64,000 nt of DNA from Bacteroidaceae bacterium (GTDB lineage Bacteria; Bacteroidota; Bacteroidia; Bacteroidales; Bacteroidaceae): the NCBI GenBank assembly GCA_017534815.1, contig JAFXVS010000030.1, positions 1 to 64,000 of the forward strand. The letters are read 5' to 3'. Each line of letters begins with the position of its first letter. The stretch's first letter is position 1. Below the pieces are notes generated by a model. That model saw nothing but the letters and a program-made list of their open reading frames with translations, was not told the origin of the DNA and ran no database searches. Positions 8,266-16,909 of the stretch are shown here, in pieces. Both the position numbers and the translations under genes were made by a program.

Positions 8266-9114
8266 ATGGCAACACAATATACAGGAATACAGAAGTGGCT
8301 CCGCACGAAGAGGGGGCAGACCTTCTTGAACTATGCATACAGTTGGGGCGCATCCGTCGTGATTGCAGGTGCCCTCTTCAAACTCACCCACACCGATGGA
8401 GCAGACATCATGCTTTGGCTTGGTATGGGTACAGAAGTTATCGTGTTCTTCCTTGCTGGTTTCGAACCACAGGAAAGTATGGATGCACAAGAACTGGCTG
8501 AGGAGGTGGCTGAGAATGCAGCTATCGCAGCACAGACTAACGCGGCCCTTTCTGAAGAGACTGTGGCAGCTTTAGCCAATGCAGCTACAGGCATGGCCAA
8601 CGCTCCTATTGGTGGTGGAGGAACAGTTATTGTCGGTGGCGGTGTGCCGAGTGGAGGAACCATTGTCATCAATGGCGGTGGCGGTTCTGTCTCAGCTGGT
8701 CATGCTGATCAGGTAAATTCTTCCGAAGGTGTTGCTCCAGTGGATGCAGCTCAATTGGCAGAAAACATCTCGTCTGCACCTGTCTTCCGCTCCGCACAGT
8801 TCCAAAGCATGGCGCCAGAGATGCAGGAAGCCACCAAGGCTTACGTGGAGCAACTCACCGAACTCACCGACACCCTCAAGAAGGTGGCAGAGCAGAGTGC
8901 ACGTCTCACGCGTGACTCCGAGGAGATGGAGAACATGAATCGTACGCTCACAGGCATCAACCGCTTCTACGAGATGCAACTCAAGAGCGTGGGCACTCAG
9001 TCGGCTACGATTGATGAGGTGAACGAGCAGACACGCAAACTTGCTGGTCAGCTCCAAGAGTTGAACGATGTGTATTTCAAGATGGTTGAAGCACTCAAAA
9101 TGAAGATTGCATGA
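8266..9114 (+). CDS. gldL: Type IX secretion motor protein GldL/PorL
   Basis: The 282-aa product has two inner-membrane helices near the N-terminus (about residues 24-40 and 46-65) with acidic residues next to the second, and a long cytoplasmic coiled-coil C-terminal half. With GldM it forms the proton-driven motor of T9SS. Between about residues 115 and 145 there is a glycine-rich stretch (GGGGTVIVGGGVPSGGTIV), which looks like a flexible insert. The stop codon overlaps the gldM start by four bases (ATGA). Confidence 0.94.
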   Translation: MATQYTGIQKWLRTKRGQTFLNYAYSWGASVVIAGALFKLTHTDGADIMLWLGMGTEVIVFFLAGFEPQESMDAQELAEEVAENAAIAAQTNAALSEETVAALANAATGMANAPIGGGGTVIVGGGVPSGGTIVINGGGGSVSAGHADQVNSSEGVAPVDAAQLAENISSAPVFRSAQFQSMAPEMQEATKAYVEQLTELTDTLKKVAEQSARLTRDSEEMENMNRTLTGINRFYEMQLKSVGTQSATIDEVNEQTRKLAGQLQELNDVYFKMVEALKMKIA

Positions 9115-10670
9115 TACGAAAGAAGTTAAGTCCGCGACAGAAGATGATCAATCTGATGTACGTTGTGCTCATGGCTATGCTGGCGCTCAACGTCTCATCC
9201 GATGTGCTCGAAGGCTTCTCGCTTGTGGACGATGGTCTGAATCGCACGAAGGTCAACTCGACCACCCAGAATGAGGCGATCTACAAGCAACTGGAGGATG
9301 CCATGAAGCAGAATCCGGAGAAGACGCGTCAGTGGTACGAGAAGGCTCAACAGGTGCGCAAGATGTCCGACTCGCTCTACACTTTGGCAGAGAACTTGAA
9401 GTGGGAAATCGTGCGTGAGGCTGACGGCGATGATGCAGACCTCAACAACATAGAAGGTCGCGACAACCTGGAGGCTGCCACCCATGTGATGCTGGCTGCA
9501 GGTGTGGGCAAAGGCGGTCAGCTGAAGAAGGCGATCGAGACTTACCGCGAAGGCATCACCGCCATGATCAACGACGAAGGACAGAAAAAAATCATCCGTT
9601 CTAACCTCTCGACTGACGTGCCAAAGAAGGCCAAGTTGCAAGGTAAGAATTGGCAGGAATACATGTTCGAAAACACACCAGTGGCAGCTGCTGTTACCTT
9701 GCTCACCAAGCTCCAGACCGATGTGCGTCATGCAGAGGGCGAGATGCTTCACCAGTTGGTGTCCAATATTGACGTGAAGGATGTGCGTGTGAACGAGATT
9801 CAGGCACTTGTCATTCCGAATGCACAGACTGTGGTACGTGGTGGCAGGTTCTCTGCCCAGATTATTATGGCTGCAGTCGATACCACCCAGCGTCCTGAGA
9901 TATATGTGGGTAACACCCTGCTTAAGTCTGAGAATGGACGATATGAAACCATCTGTGGTTCAACAGGCGACTTCACCCTCAGGGGGTACCTCGTCATGAA
10001 GAACGGTAACGGAGAAACCATCCGTCGTGAGTTCGCACAGCCCTATACGGTGGTGGAACCATCGGCAACCGTCAGTGCCACGATGATGAACATTCTTTAT
10101 GCAGGTTATCAGAACCCCATCAGCGTCAGTGTGCCTGGCATCCCCAACAATAAGATTAGCCTCTCCATGACTAACGGAAATCTTACCCATAAGGATGGAG
10201 GTAACTACATCGCTGTGCCTTCGAAAGTAGGTGAAGATGTGACTTTCACTGTCACAGCCCAGAATGAAGGTCGTCAGCAGGAGATGGGTAAGTTCACTTT
10301 TAATGTGCGTAAACTTCCTGATCCAACGGGTTATCTTGACTATACGGATGCCAAAGGAAATACCACCCGCTTCAAGGGCGGACGTATCTCCAAGCAAGCC
10401 ATTTTGGCAGCAGGAGGCATTGGAGCTGCTATCGATGATGGTTTGCTCAACATCTCCTTCCGAGTACTTGGATTTGAGACTCGCTTCGCTGATAATATGG
10501 GCAATATGGTGAATGAGGTAAGTAACTCCGCATCCTTCACCCCCAACCAGACCAACCGTATTCGTTCCCTCACGAGAGGAAAACTTTTCAACATCAGCCG
10601 CATTCGTGTCATTGGTCCAGACGGCATCGAAAGAACGCTCATTTCCCCTGTGGAAGTCATCATAAATTAA
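9111..10670 (+). CDS. gldM: Type IX secretion motor protein GldM/PorM
   Basis: The 519-aa product starts with the conserved RKKLSPRQKMINLMYVVL. It has a single membrane helix (about residues 15-33, ending LALNVSSDVLEGF) and a large periplasmic part made of repeated beta domains. GldM spans the periplasm as a dimer, linking the GldL motor to the PorK/PorN ring. It overlaps gldL by four bases, so translation is probably coupled. Confidence 0.95.
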   Translation: MIRKKLSPRQKMINLMYVVLMAMLALNVSSDVLEGFSLVDDGLNRTKVNSTTQNEAIYKQLEDAMKQNPEKTRQWYEKAQQVRKMSDSLYTLAENLKWEIVREADGDDADLNNIEGRDNLEAATHVMLAAGVGKGGQLKKAIETYREGITAMINDEGQKKIIRSNLSTDVPKKAKLQGKNWQEYMFENTPVAAAVTLLTKLQTDVRHAEGEMLHQLVSNIDVKDVRVNEIQALVIPNAQTVVRGGRFSAQIIMAAVDTTQRPEIYVGNTLLKSENGRYETICGSTGDFTLRGYLVMKNGNGETIRREFAQPYTVVEPSATVSATMMNILYAGYQNPISVSVPGIPNNKISLSMTNGNLTHKDGGNYIAVPSKVGEDVTFTVTAQNEGRQQEMGKFTFNVRKLPDPTGYLDYTDAKGNTTRFKGGRISKQAILAAGGIGAAIDDGLLNISFRVLGFETRFADNMGNMVNEVSNSASFTPNQTNRIRSLTRGKLFNISRIRVIGPDGIERTLISPVEVIIN

Positions 10671-10677
10671 TCAGATT

Positions 10678-11808
10678 ATGAAAAAGATACTATTCATATT
10701 AACAACCCTCTGCATGGTGGGCACCCTCAATGCTCAGCCACAGAGAAGCCGTGTGCAGAACAATCGTAACACACCTGCAGCCCAAAGGAACACGACGACT
10801 GCAGTGGGGCAAAATCGTGCCAGCTTCATGTTCCCTACAGCTGTAGATGTGCCCGAAGATCCCACTTGGCGTCGCGACATCTATCGTTCCATCGATTTGA
10901 GGAAAGACGAGAATGCAGCCCTCTACTATCCAGTGGAGCCCCAAGGGAACAGCATGAACCTCTTCACCCTCCTCTTCAAGCTGCTCAACACGGGAAAGAT
11001 TCCTGCTTACGAGTACCAGTTGGACGGTATTGAGAACTTCCAGCAGAGCAACCGTATGCACTTCAAGGATCTCTTGGATCGTCAAGAAATCGCTTACGAG
11101 GTGGATGGTAACAGTATCAAGGTGGATCAGTCCGACATCCCTTCTGCTGACGTGCTTGGTTACTTCGTGAAGGAAAGCTCCTACTACGACCAGAATACAG
11201 CCACTTATCACAGCCGTATCGTGGCACTCTGTCCAGTACTCTATCGTTCTGAAGACGAGTTTGCCATTCGAGAGACAGTGAGTGAATACGACGATGACGA
11301 GGAATATGCTCAGAGCCAGAACATACAGAAATTCCCGCTCTTCTGGGTGAAGTACGATGACATCAAGACCTATCTCAGCGGTCAAGACGTGATGACGAGC
11401 AATCTCAACAATGCCGCCAAGATGTCAATGGATGATTTCTTCTCCACCAACCATTACAAGGGTGATATTTACATGACCACCAATATGCAGAACAAGTCGC
11501 TGCAGCAGTATTGCGCTACCGATTCTCTCATGAAGAAAGAGCAGAACCGCATTGAGAAGCAGATGACAGACTTCGAGGAGCATATCTGGAAGACTCCTGT
11601 TGACTCAGTCGAACAGGCACGTCGAGATTCCATCGCAGCAGCCTCTGTCAAGAAGGGAAAGAAAGGTAAGGCTGCAGCTGGCAAGGCATCCTCATCTTCT
11701 GCACGTACGGCTCGTGTCTCTTCTGGCAAGAAGGAAAAGTCTGGCGGCAATGCTGGTGGAGGTGGCAATGGCGCCCCACGTGTTTCCGTCAGAAGACAAA
11801 GACATTAG
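10678..11808 (+). CDS. gldN: Type IX secretion ring protein GldN/PorN
   Basis: The 376-aa product has a signal peptide (cut after LNA) and the family core RDIYRSIDLRKDENAALYYP followed by NLFTLLFKLL. It is the periplasmic partner of GldK in the T9SS ring. The last 55 or so residues are a basic, Ser/Gly/Lys-rich tail (KKGKKGKAAAGKASSSSAR, then GGNAGGGGNGAP and RRQRH) with no expected fold. It is the last gene of the operon and is followed by a terminator. Confidence 0.94.
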   Translation: MKKILFILTTLCMVGTLNAQPQRSRVQNNRNTPAAQRNTTTAVGQNRASFMFPTAVDVPEDPTWRRDIYRSIDLRKDENAALYYPVEPQGNSMNLFTLLFKLLNTGKIPAYEYQLDGIENFQQSNRMHFKDLLDRQEIAYEVDGNSIKVDQSDIPSADVLGYFVKESSYYDQNTATYHSRIVALCPVLYRSEDEFAIRETVSEYDDDEEYAQSQNIQKFPLFWVKYDDIKTYLSGQDVMTSNLNNAAKMSMDDFFSTNHYKGDIYMTTNMQNKSLQQYCATDSLMKKEQNRIEKQMTDFEEHIWKTPVDSVEQARRDSIAAASVKKGKKGKAAAGKASSSSARTARVSSGKKEKSGGNAGGGGNGAPRVSVRRQRH

Positions 11809-11903
11809 TATAGCTGTGTCACCACCCCACCCTCATCAAGAAAATCATAGACAAGAAACTGGAGGGGTAAAGCGGGAAGTGACAATTTGAGCGAAAAACA
11901 GAT

Positions 11904-11941
11904 GAAAAGCCTTGGAGTCTTACGACTTTTGGGCTTTTCTT
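11904..11941 (+). terminator. Terminator of the porP-gldKLMN operon
   Basis: Arms GAAAAGCC (11904-11911) and GGCTTTTC (11932-11939) pair, with an inner AGTC-TTAC-GACT hairpin in the loop and T-rich sequence after the stem. It separates gldN from the thrA promoter. Confidence 0.55.
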
Positions 11942-11973
11942 TGTGGTTGTTCCATGAAAAAGTCGTACCTTTG
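11940..11973 (+). promoter_or_regulatory. thrA promoter
   Basis: TTTG (11940-11943) and TACCTTTG (11966-11973) are 22 nt apart, slightly longer than usual. The leader to the thrA ATG is about 30 nt, so there is no room for a threonine leader-peptide attenuator. Confidence 0.5.
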
Positions 11974-12006
11974 TGCCCGATTTTAAATTTCGAATAGACT
12001 TTTTCT

Positions 12007-14493
12007 ATGAAAGTATTGAAGTTTGGCGGAACATCCGTAGGTTCCGTAGAGAGCATTCTCAACTTGAAGAAGATAGTGGAAGGACAGAATGAGCCTGTTG
12101 TCGTGGTCGTGTCAGCTTTGGGCGGCATCACGGACAAACTCATCGGCACATCCAAGCTGGCAATGGCCGGCGATGCTGCCTATCTGACTGCATACGAGGA
12201 AATGGTGGAGCGTCACCACCAGATGATTGACGCCATCATCACAGACACAACGAAAAAGACGACACTTTTGGCCACAGTGGATGAACTGTTGGGACAACTG
12301 AAGAGCATCTATCAAGGCGTGTATCTGATTGGCGACTTGAGCGAGAAGACGAGCAACGTGATTGTGTCGTACGGTGAGCGCATCAGCAGCAACATCGTGG
12401 CTACACTGATTGAGAATGCCAAATGGTACAATTCTTTGGAATTCATCAAAACAAAGCATAAGGAAGGTCGGAACCTGTTCAGCAACTCGGTGAGCACACC
12501 GCTGATTCTGGAAACGTTCAAGGACTTCATGAACGGAACGGCCAATCATAAGGTTTGTGTTGCTGGCGGTTTCATTTCAACTGATAGTATCACGGGCGAG
12601 GTGACAAATCTCGGACGTGGTGGTTCGGATTATACTGCGGCGATTCTGGCTGCAGCCTTGAATGCTGATGTGCTGGAGATCTGGACGGATGTGTCTGGCT
12701 TCATGACGGCTGACCCACGTGTCATCAACAATGCATATCCCATCGACAAGCTTTCGTATGTGGAGGCAACGGAGTTGTGCAACTTCGGTGCTAAAGTGGT
12801 CTATCCACCTACCATCTACCCTGTGTGCGTGAAGAATATCCCCATCTTGGTGAAGAACACGTTCCGTCCAGAAGACAAAGGTACGATCATCACCAACATC
12901 GATGAAAGCAACGACAACGGACGTGCCATCAAGGGCATCTCGTCCATCAACAATACGAGCCTCATCACGGTGAGCGGTCTGTCAATGGTGGGGGTGATTG
13001 GTGTGAACCGTCGCATCTTCACGACCTTGGCAGAGAACGGCATCAGCGTGTTCATGGTGAGTCAGGCAAGTTCGGAGAACAGTACGTCTATTGGTGTGAC
13101 GGATGCAGATGCCGACCGTGCCTGCGAGGTGCTGAACAAAGAGTTTGCGAAGGAAATAGAGATGGGTGCCATGTACAAGATGAAGCTGGAGAGAGATTTG
13201 GCCACTGTCGCCATCGTGGGTGAGAATATGAAGCATACGCCAGGCATTGCTGGTAAGCTCTTCGGCACGTTGGGACGCAATGGTATCAGTGTGATAGCCT
13301 GTGCTCAAGGTGCCAGTGAGACGAACATCTCATTCGTGGTCGAAAGGAAGAGTCTGAGGAAGTCGCTGAACGTGATTCACGACTCGTTCTTCTTGTCAGA
13401 ATACCAAGTGCTGAACGTGTTCCTTTGTGGCGTCGGAACGGTGGGTGGCAGCCTGCTGGAGCAGATTGCTGGTCAACGTCAGAAGTTGATGAAGGAGCGC
13501 AACCTGCAAATCAACGTGGTGGGCATCGCCAGCGGACATAATGCGATGTTTGACAGGAACGGCATTGACCTCTCGCAATGGGAGGAGGACGGCAAGTTCT
13601 CTGTTGCCCAACTTCGTGCAGGTCTGAAAGATGCTCCTGCCAGCAATTTGGAGCGTCTGAAGGACGAGGTGATTGGCATGAACATCTTCAACAGCGTCTT
13701 TGTGGATTGTACAGCAAGCGCCGACGTGGCAGGACTTTACGAAGCATTCCTGAGCAACAACATCTCCGTAGTTGCAGCCAACAAGGTGGCAGCATCGAGC
13801 GACTACGACAACTATGCCAAGTTGAAGGCGACAGCCCGCAAGCGTGGCGTGAAATATTTGTTTGAGACGAATGTTGGTGCTGGTCTGCCCATTATCAATA
13901 CCATCAACGACCTCATCAACTCGGGCGACAAGATTCTGAAGTTGGAGGCTGTGCTGAGTGGTACGCTGAACTTCATCTTCAATACAATTTCGGCGGATGT
14001 TCCGTTCAGCGAGACGGTGCGTCGTGCCAAGGAAGAAGGCTATGCAGAGCCCGATCCACGTGTGGACTTAAGCGGCAAGGACGTGATTCGCAAGTTGGTC
14101 ATCCTCTCCCGTGAGGCAGGCTACAAGATGAATCAGGAGGATGTGGAGAAGCATCTGTTCATTCCGCAGTCATTCTTCGATGGTTCGCTGGAGGACTTCT
14201 GGAAGAATCTGCCTTCGCTCGATGCCCAGTTTGAGACTGAGCGCAAGGAAGTGGAAGCAGCCCATCAGCATTGGCGTTTCGTGGCCAAGCTGGAGAACGG
14301 CAAAGGCTCCGTATCTTTGGAACGTGTGGGCGAACGGCATCCGTTCTACGACCTTGAAGGTTCCAACAACATCATTCTCATCACCACTGAACGCTACAAC
14401 CAATATCCTATGCTCATCCAGGGCTACGGTGCAGGTGCTTCAGTTACCGCAGCAGGCGTGTTCGCCGACATCATGAGCATCGCCAACATCTAA
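12007..14493 (+). CDS. thrA: Bifunctional aspartate kinase / homoserine dehydrogenase
   Basis: The 828-aa product carries the first and third steps from aspartate to threonine and methionine. The kinase part begins VLKFGGTSVGSVESI. Two ACT regulatory segments follow (about residues 320-465, including SMVGVIGVNRRIF). The dehydrogenase starts at VFLCGVGTVGGSLLEQI (about 471) and contains ETNVGAGLPIINTINDL and LSGTLNFIF. Length and domain order match ThrA. It has its own promoter and is followed by a secreted DUF4468-like gene rather than the next threonine gene. Confidence 0.97.
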   Translation: MKVLKFGGTSVGSVESILNLKKIVEGQNEPVVVVVSALGGITDKLIGTSKLAMAGDAAYLTAYEEMVERHHQMIDAIITDTTKKTTLLATVDELLGQLKSIYQGVYLIGDLSEKTSNVIVSYGERISSNIVATLIENAKWYNSLEFIKTKHKEGRNLFSNSVSTPLILETFKDFMNGTANHKVCVAGGFISTDSITGEVTNLGRGGSDYTAAILAAALNADVLEIWTDVSGFMTADPRVINNAYPIDKLSYVEATELCNFGAKVVYPPTIYPVCVKNIPILVKNTFRPEDKGTIITNIDESNDNGRAIKGISSINNTSLITVSGLSMVGVIGVNRRIFTTLAENGISVFMVSQASSENSTSIGVTDADADRACEVLNKEFAKEIEMGAMYKMKLERDLATVAIVGENMKHTPGIAGKLFGTLGRNGISVIACAQGASETNISFVVERKSLRKSLNVIHDSFFLSEYQVLNVFLCGVGTVGGSLLEQIAGQRQKLMKERNLQINVVGIASGHNAMFDRNGIDLSQWEEDGKFSVAQLRAGLKDAPASNLERLKDEVIGMNIFNSVFVDCTASADVAGLYEAFLSNNISVVAANKVAASSDYDNYAKLKATARKRGVKYLFETNVGAGLPIINTINDLINSGDKILKLEAVLSGTLNFIFNTISADVPFSETVRRAKEEGYAEPDPRVDLSGKDVIRKLVILSREAGYKMNQEDVEKHLFIPQSFFDGSLEDFWKNLPSLDAQFETERKEVEAAHQHWRFVAKLENGKGSVSLERVGERHPFYDLEGSNNIILITTERYNQYPMLIQGYGAGASVTAAGVFADIMSIANI

Positions 14494-14512
14494 GTCAATA
14501 GATACAGGAAGA

Positions 14513-15247
14513 ATGAAGAAATTGATAATGATGGCTGTAGTGGCCATCTTGACAGTCTGCGGTGCAGGTCATGTACAGGCACAGGTGATGAAAACCGCCG
14601 ATTTGGAGAAGTATGCCAAAGCAAAGTACGGGGAGAAGTGGCTCGACGCTGCCCTGAACTTGGCCAGCGGACTGAAGCTTGACAAGAACGAGAGCCTGAC
14701 TTATCAGCAGGTCATCGAGGCACCAGGAAAATCGAAACAAAATCTGTATGTGGCACTCAATTATTGGGCGACAGCGACATTCAAGGATAAGCAGGCCATC
14801 ACGCTCAATGATAAAGAGGCGGGTTGCATCATCGTCTCCTCTACCATCGCCAACATTGCCGAGCATATGGGCACGCTGAACAAGTATTCAGTCAGCATCA
14901 CGCCAGTCATCCGTCTCGACATCAAAGAAGGCCGTGTGAGGGTAACCTACACCGTACAGACCTATGATGTGTTGGCTGACATCAGCGGTGGCTGGCTCAG
15001 TCCTACCGACAATGCCAAGAAGACCAGTGGTGACTCCAAGCGCAAGGCCGAAGACAAGACCAATGCCAACCTCTATGACGAGCAGTGGGAAATAGCCAGG
15101 CACTATCCCTTTGTGGAGAAAGACCCCCAGAAGCGCACTTGTGCCAAGGCACTGGTCATGACCCATGCCTATTCGAATGCCATCATGGACAAGGTGGAAG
15201 AAGCTCTGAAACATGGCATCACAGGCACCGACGATGATGACTGGTGA
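14513..15247 (+). CDS. Secreted DUF4468-like protein
   Basis: The 244-aa product has a signal peptide (cut after VQA). The core segment VIEAPGKSKQNLYVALNYW is followed by NDKEAGCIIVSSTI, then an alternating strand pattern (RLDIKEGRVRVTYTVQTYDV). This is the pattern of DUF4468 domains with a TBP-like fold found in Bacteroidetes envelope proteins. The tail is acidic (GTDDDDW). It lies 19 bp after thrA and could be co-transcribed with it, though no link to threonine synthesis is apparent. The assignment is from pattern memory and the function is unknown. Confidence 0.7.
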   Translation: MKKLIMMAVVAILTVCGAGHVQAQVMKTADLEKYAKAKYGEKWLDAALNLASGLKLDKNESLTYQQVIEAPGKSKQNLYVALNYWATATFKDKQAITLNDKEAGCIIVSSTIANIAEHMGTLNKYSVSITPVIRLDIKEGRVRVTYTVQTYDVLADISGGWLSPTDNAKKTSGDSKRKAEDKTNANLYDEQWEIARHYPFVEKDPQKRTCAKALVMTHAYSNAIMDKVEEALKHGITGTDDDDW

Positions 15248-15842
15248 TGAAGTAAATAACGATTAGAGTCCGTGCAGCGATGGTTGCACAGGCAGAGATA
15301 ATTTTTGAACAACAAAAATATTCTTGATTTTTTATCTGGTTCAGGTGGTTTTATGACAGAGGCTTATTATTGTCCAATAAGGGTGCGTTATTGCGGAATA
15401 AGGACGGGTTATTGGAGAAAGGGGTTCTTCCCCACATATTGCAATATTGGGTTCCCTGAAACGTGAAAAAGAGAGGATGGGGTGATAATGGGACTTTGTT
15501 CTTGCAAAGATACAACTTTATTCTGAACCACCATAAAAATACAAATAAAGTCTGGAGTTGACCAAAGCCCTCATCGTTCTCATGGGGGACAAGGGGACAA
15601 GGGGACAGCCTTTTTCTGGCATACCCCCCCAAGAGAATTCTTATGATAATGTAAGTATAATAATAATAATAATAGTGATTATAAGTATATATAAATAGTT
15701 ACTATAATAGTAGTAACAACAATAGTAATGGCAGGGGGTGACGGGAGAAAAACCTTGTCCCCTTGTCCCCCTGTCCCCACATCATGGCAGCCGGTGCTTC
15801 TCCCTCTCTGACAGAGGCTCTTTATTTCCCGATAAACGCCCA
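15248..15842. other. Long non-coding stretch with composite repeat
   Basis: No convincing gene lies in these 595 bases. The short frames present are repeat-derived: one translates to a 7-residue period because of a 21-nt DNA repeat. The stretch holds the composite repeat element at 15354-15850 and an AT-rich centre (15635-15729) of TAATAATAA-type sequence. Confidence 0.7.
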
Positions 15843-15850
15843 TTATTTCA
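15354..15850. repeat. Composite direct/inverted repeat element
   Basis: Outer direct copies begin TGACAGAGGCT at 15354 and 15809 and continue with TTATT..CC.ATAA-type sequence. On the left, three units of exactly 21-nt period start at 15367, 15388 and 15409 (TTATTGtccAATAA, TTATTGCGGAATAA, TTATTGGAGAAA). Inside lies an inverted pair. The left arm, 15584-15630, reads GGGGACAAGGGGACAAGG then TTTTTCTGGCATACCCCCC. The right arm, 15730-15778, is the imperfect complement. About 99 AT-rich bases separate the arms. No transposase is present. Confidence 0.65.
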
Positions 15851-16688
15851 TTCCTGTACGGCTGCTGAAGTTGATGCGGACACCCTTGTCATCTACCATC
15901 ATGTCATTACCTCCGTTGTTGCCGTTGCTGGCGGTCGGTTTGCGTTCACCGTCCAGTATTTCGCGGCACATGTTCTTGATGTCGGTGACACGCTGGAGGG
16001 TCTCCAGGTTGTCGCCGCTGTAATGGCCGGGGAAGAGGAAATGGATGTCGTTCTTCTTCATATAGCGCTCAATCCTCTCGGCGGTGTACATTTCGGTGGA
16101 TAGGTTGGTGAATACCAGCAGGTTGGTTGATCCGAAGGCGTCGCCGCTGAATCCGTAATGCCTGGCTTTGTCGAAGAACGTGGTGCTTCCGGCAGTGTGA
16201 CCGGGTGTGAAGATGACCTCTATCTCACGGCCGCCCAAGTCTATCACCTCGCCATCGTTGAGATACTTGATCTGCCCCGTGTAGTTGCGCATGTTGTTCG
16301 GGACGATGGTCATGTCGCCTGCATTCAGATAAATCGCTGGGAAAGGACCTACCCCACCCGCATGGTCGCCGTGGGCATGGGTCAGCATCACGGTGACGGG
16401 CTTGGAAGTAATCTTTGCCACGATTTTGTCCAAATCGGGGATGCGTGTCCCTGCATCAAGCAGCAGCGCGCGTTCATCACCCTCGACGATGTAGAGGGAC
16501 TCGTTATAGACCCTGTGTCCGTTCCCTATCCATGTGTGCTCGTCAAGCTGGCGGAACACCACTTCGTCGTCCTGATAGACCACTTTGCCGCGAAGGTCAC
16601 GGCTGTTGATTCCCGTTTCCTGTGCCTCAATCCTAATGGGCATCAGGCTAAGCAGCACTGCTGCAAGAAGATAGCATTTGTTTGTCAT
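15843..16688 (-). CDS. Secreted metallo-beta-lactamase-fold hydrolase
   Basis: The 281-aa product has a signal peptide (residues 1-22, cut after IEA) and the zinc motif THAHGDHAGG (H104, H106, D108, H109). Further ligands lie in FTPGHTAGSTTFFD, FSGDAFGSTN and FLFPGHYSGDN. It is a periplasmic or surface MBL-fold hydrolase; the substrate (lactone, beta-lactam or phosphoester) cannot be told from the sequence. The open frame extends 14 codons upstream, but a TATCTTTG promoter box (16718-16725) precludes that start. Its 3' end overlaps the right copy of the composite repeat. It lies against the direction of the threonine genes. Confidence 0.85.
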   Translation of the reverse strand: MTNKCYLLAAVLLSLMPIRIEAQETGINSRDLRGKVVYQDDEVVFRQLDEHTWIGNGHRVYNESLYIVEGDERALLLDAGTRIPDLDKIVAKITSKPVTVMLTHAHGDHAGGVGPFPAIYLNAGDMTIVPNNMRNYTGQIKYLNDGEVIDLGGREIEVIFTPGHTAGSTTFFDKARHYGFSGDAFGSTNLLVFTNLSTEMYTAERIERYMKKNDIHFLFPGHYSGDNLETLQRVTDIKNMCREILDGERKPTASNGNNGGNDMMVDDKGVRINFSSRTGMK

Positions 16689-16717
16689 GTTGCGTTGAGT
16701 CCTTGGTGATTTGGTTG

Positions 16718-16725
16718 CAAAGATA
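16718..16725 (-). promoter_or_regulatory. -7 box for the MBL-fold gene
   Basis: The minus strand reads AATTGTGTATCTTTGCAACC, matching TAnnTTTG about 30 nt before the ATG at 16686-16688. Confidence 0.5.
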
Positions 16726-16860
16726 CACAATTATTCTTGTATGGTAAAGGATGAGCGTTAAAAACTTGTGGATTTTTCCCTTGTAATGTGTTCGCTCCGT
16801 ACCGTTGACTGTGCCGAAGGTGGATTGCTTCTTGGAAAAACACAAGAAAAGGGTTTTTCT

Positions 16861-16892
16861 TTTGGTTATTCGCTCGATTTGCACTACCTTTG
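16861..16892 (+). promoter_or_regulatory. Promoter of the apgM-thrC unit
   Basis: TTTG (16861-16864) and TACCTTTG (16885-16892) are separated by exactly 20 nt. The ATG follows 17 bases later. This gives apgM-thrC a promoter separate from thrA. Confidence 0.65.
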
Positions 16893-16909
16893 CAACTCAA
16901 AAAGTTTAT

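Noticed and set aside
11940..12006. A threonine or methionine riboswitch or leader-peptide attenuator before thrA
   Set aside because: The leader after the promoter box is only about 30 bases. The hairpin lies upstream of the promoter and belongs to the gldN side.
15351..15632. A 93-codon minus-strand frame
   Set aside because: Its 7-residue period comes from the 21-nt DNA repeat, and its start falls in the G-rich arm of the repeat element. There is no protein family signal.
15738..16103. A 121-codon plus-strand frame at the right end of the repeat element
   Set aside because: Its first third is repeat-derived and the rest is antisense to the MBL-fold gene.
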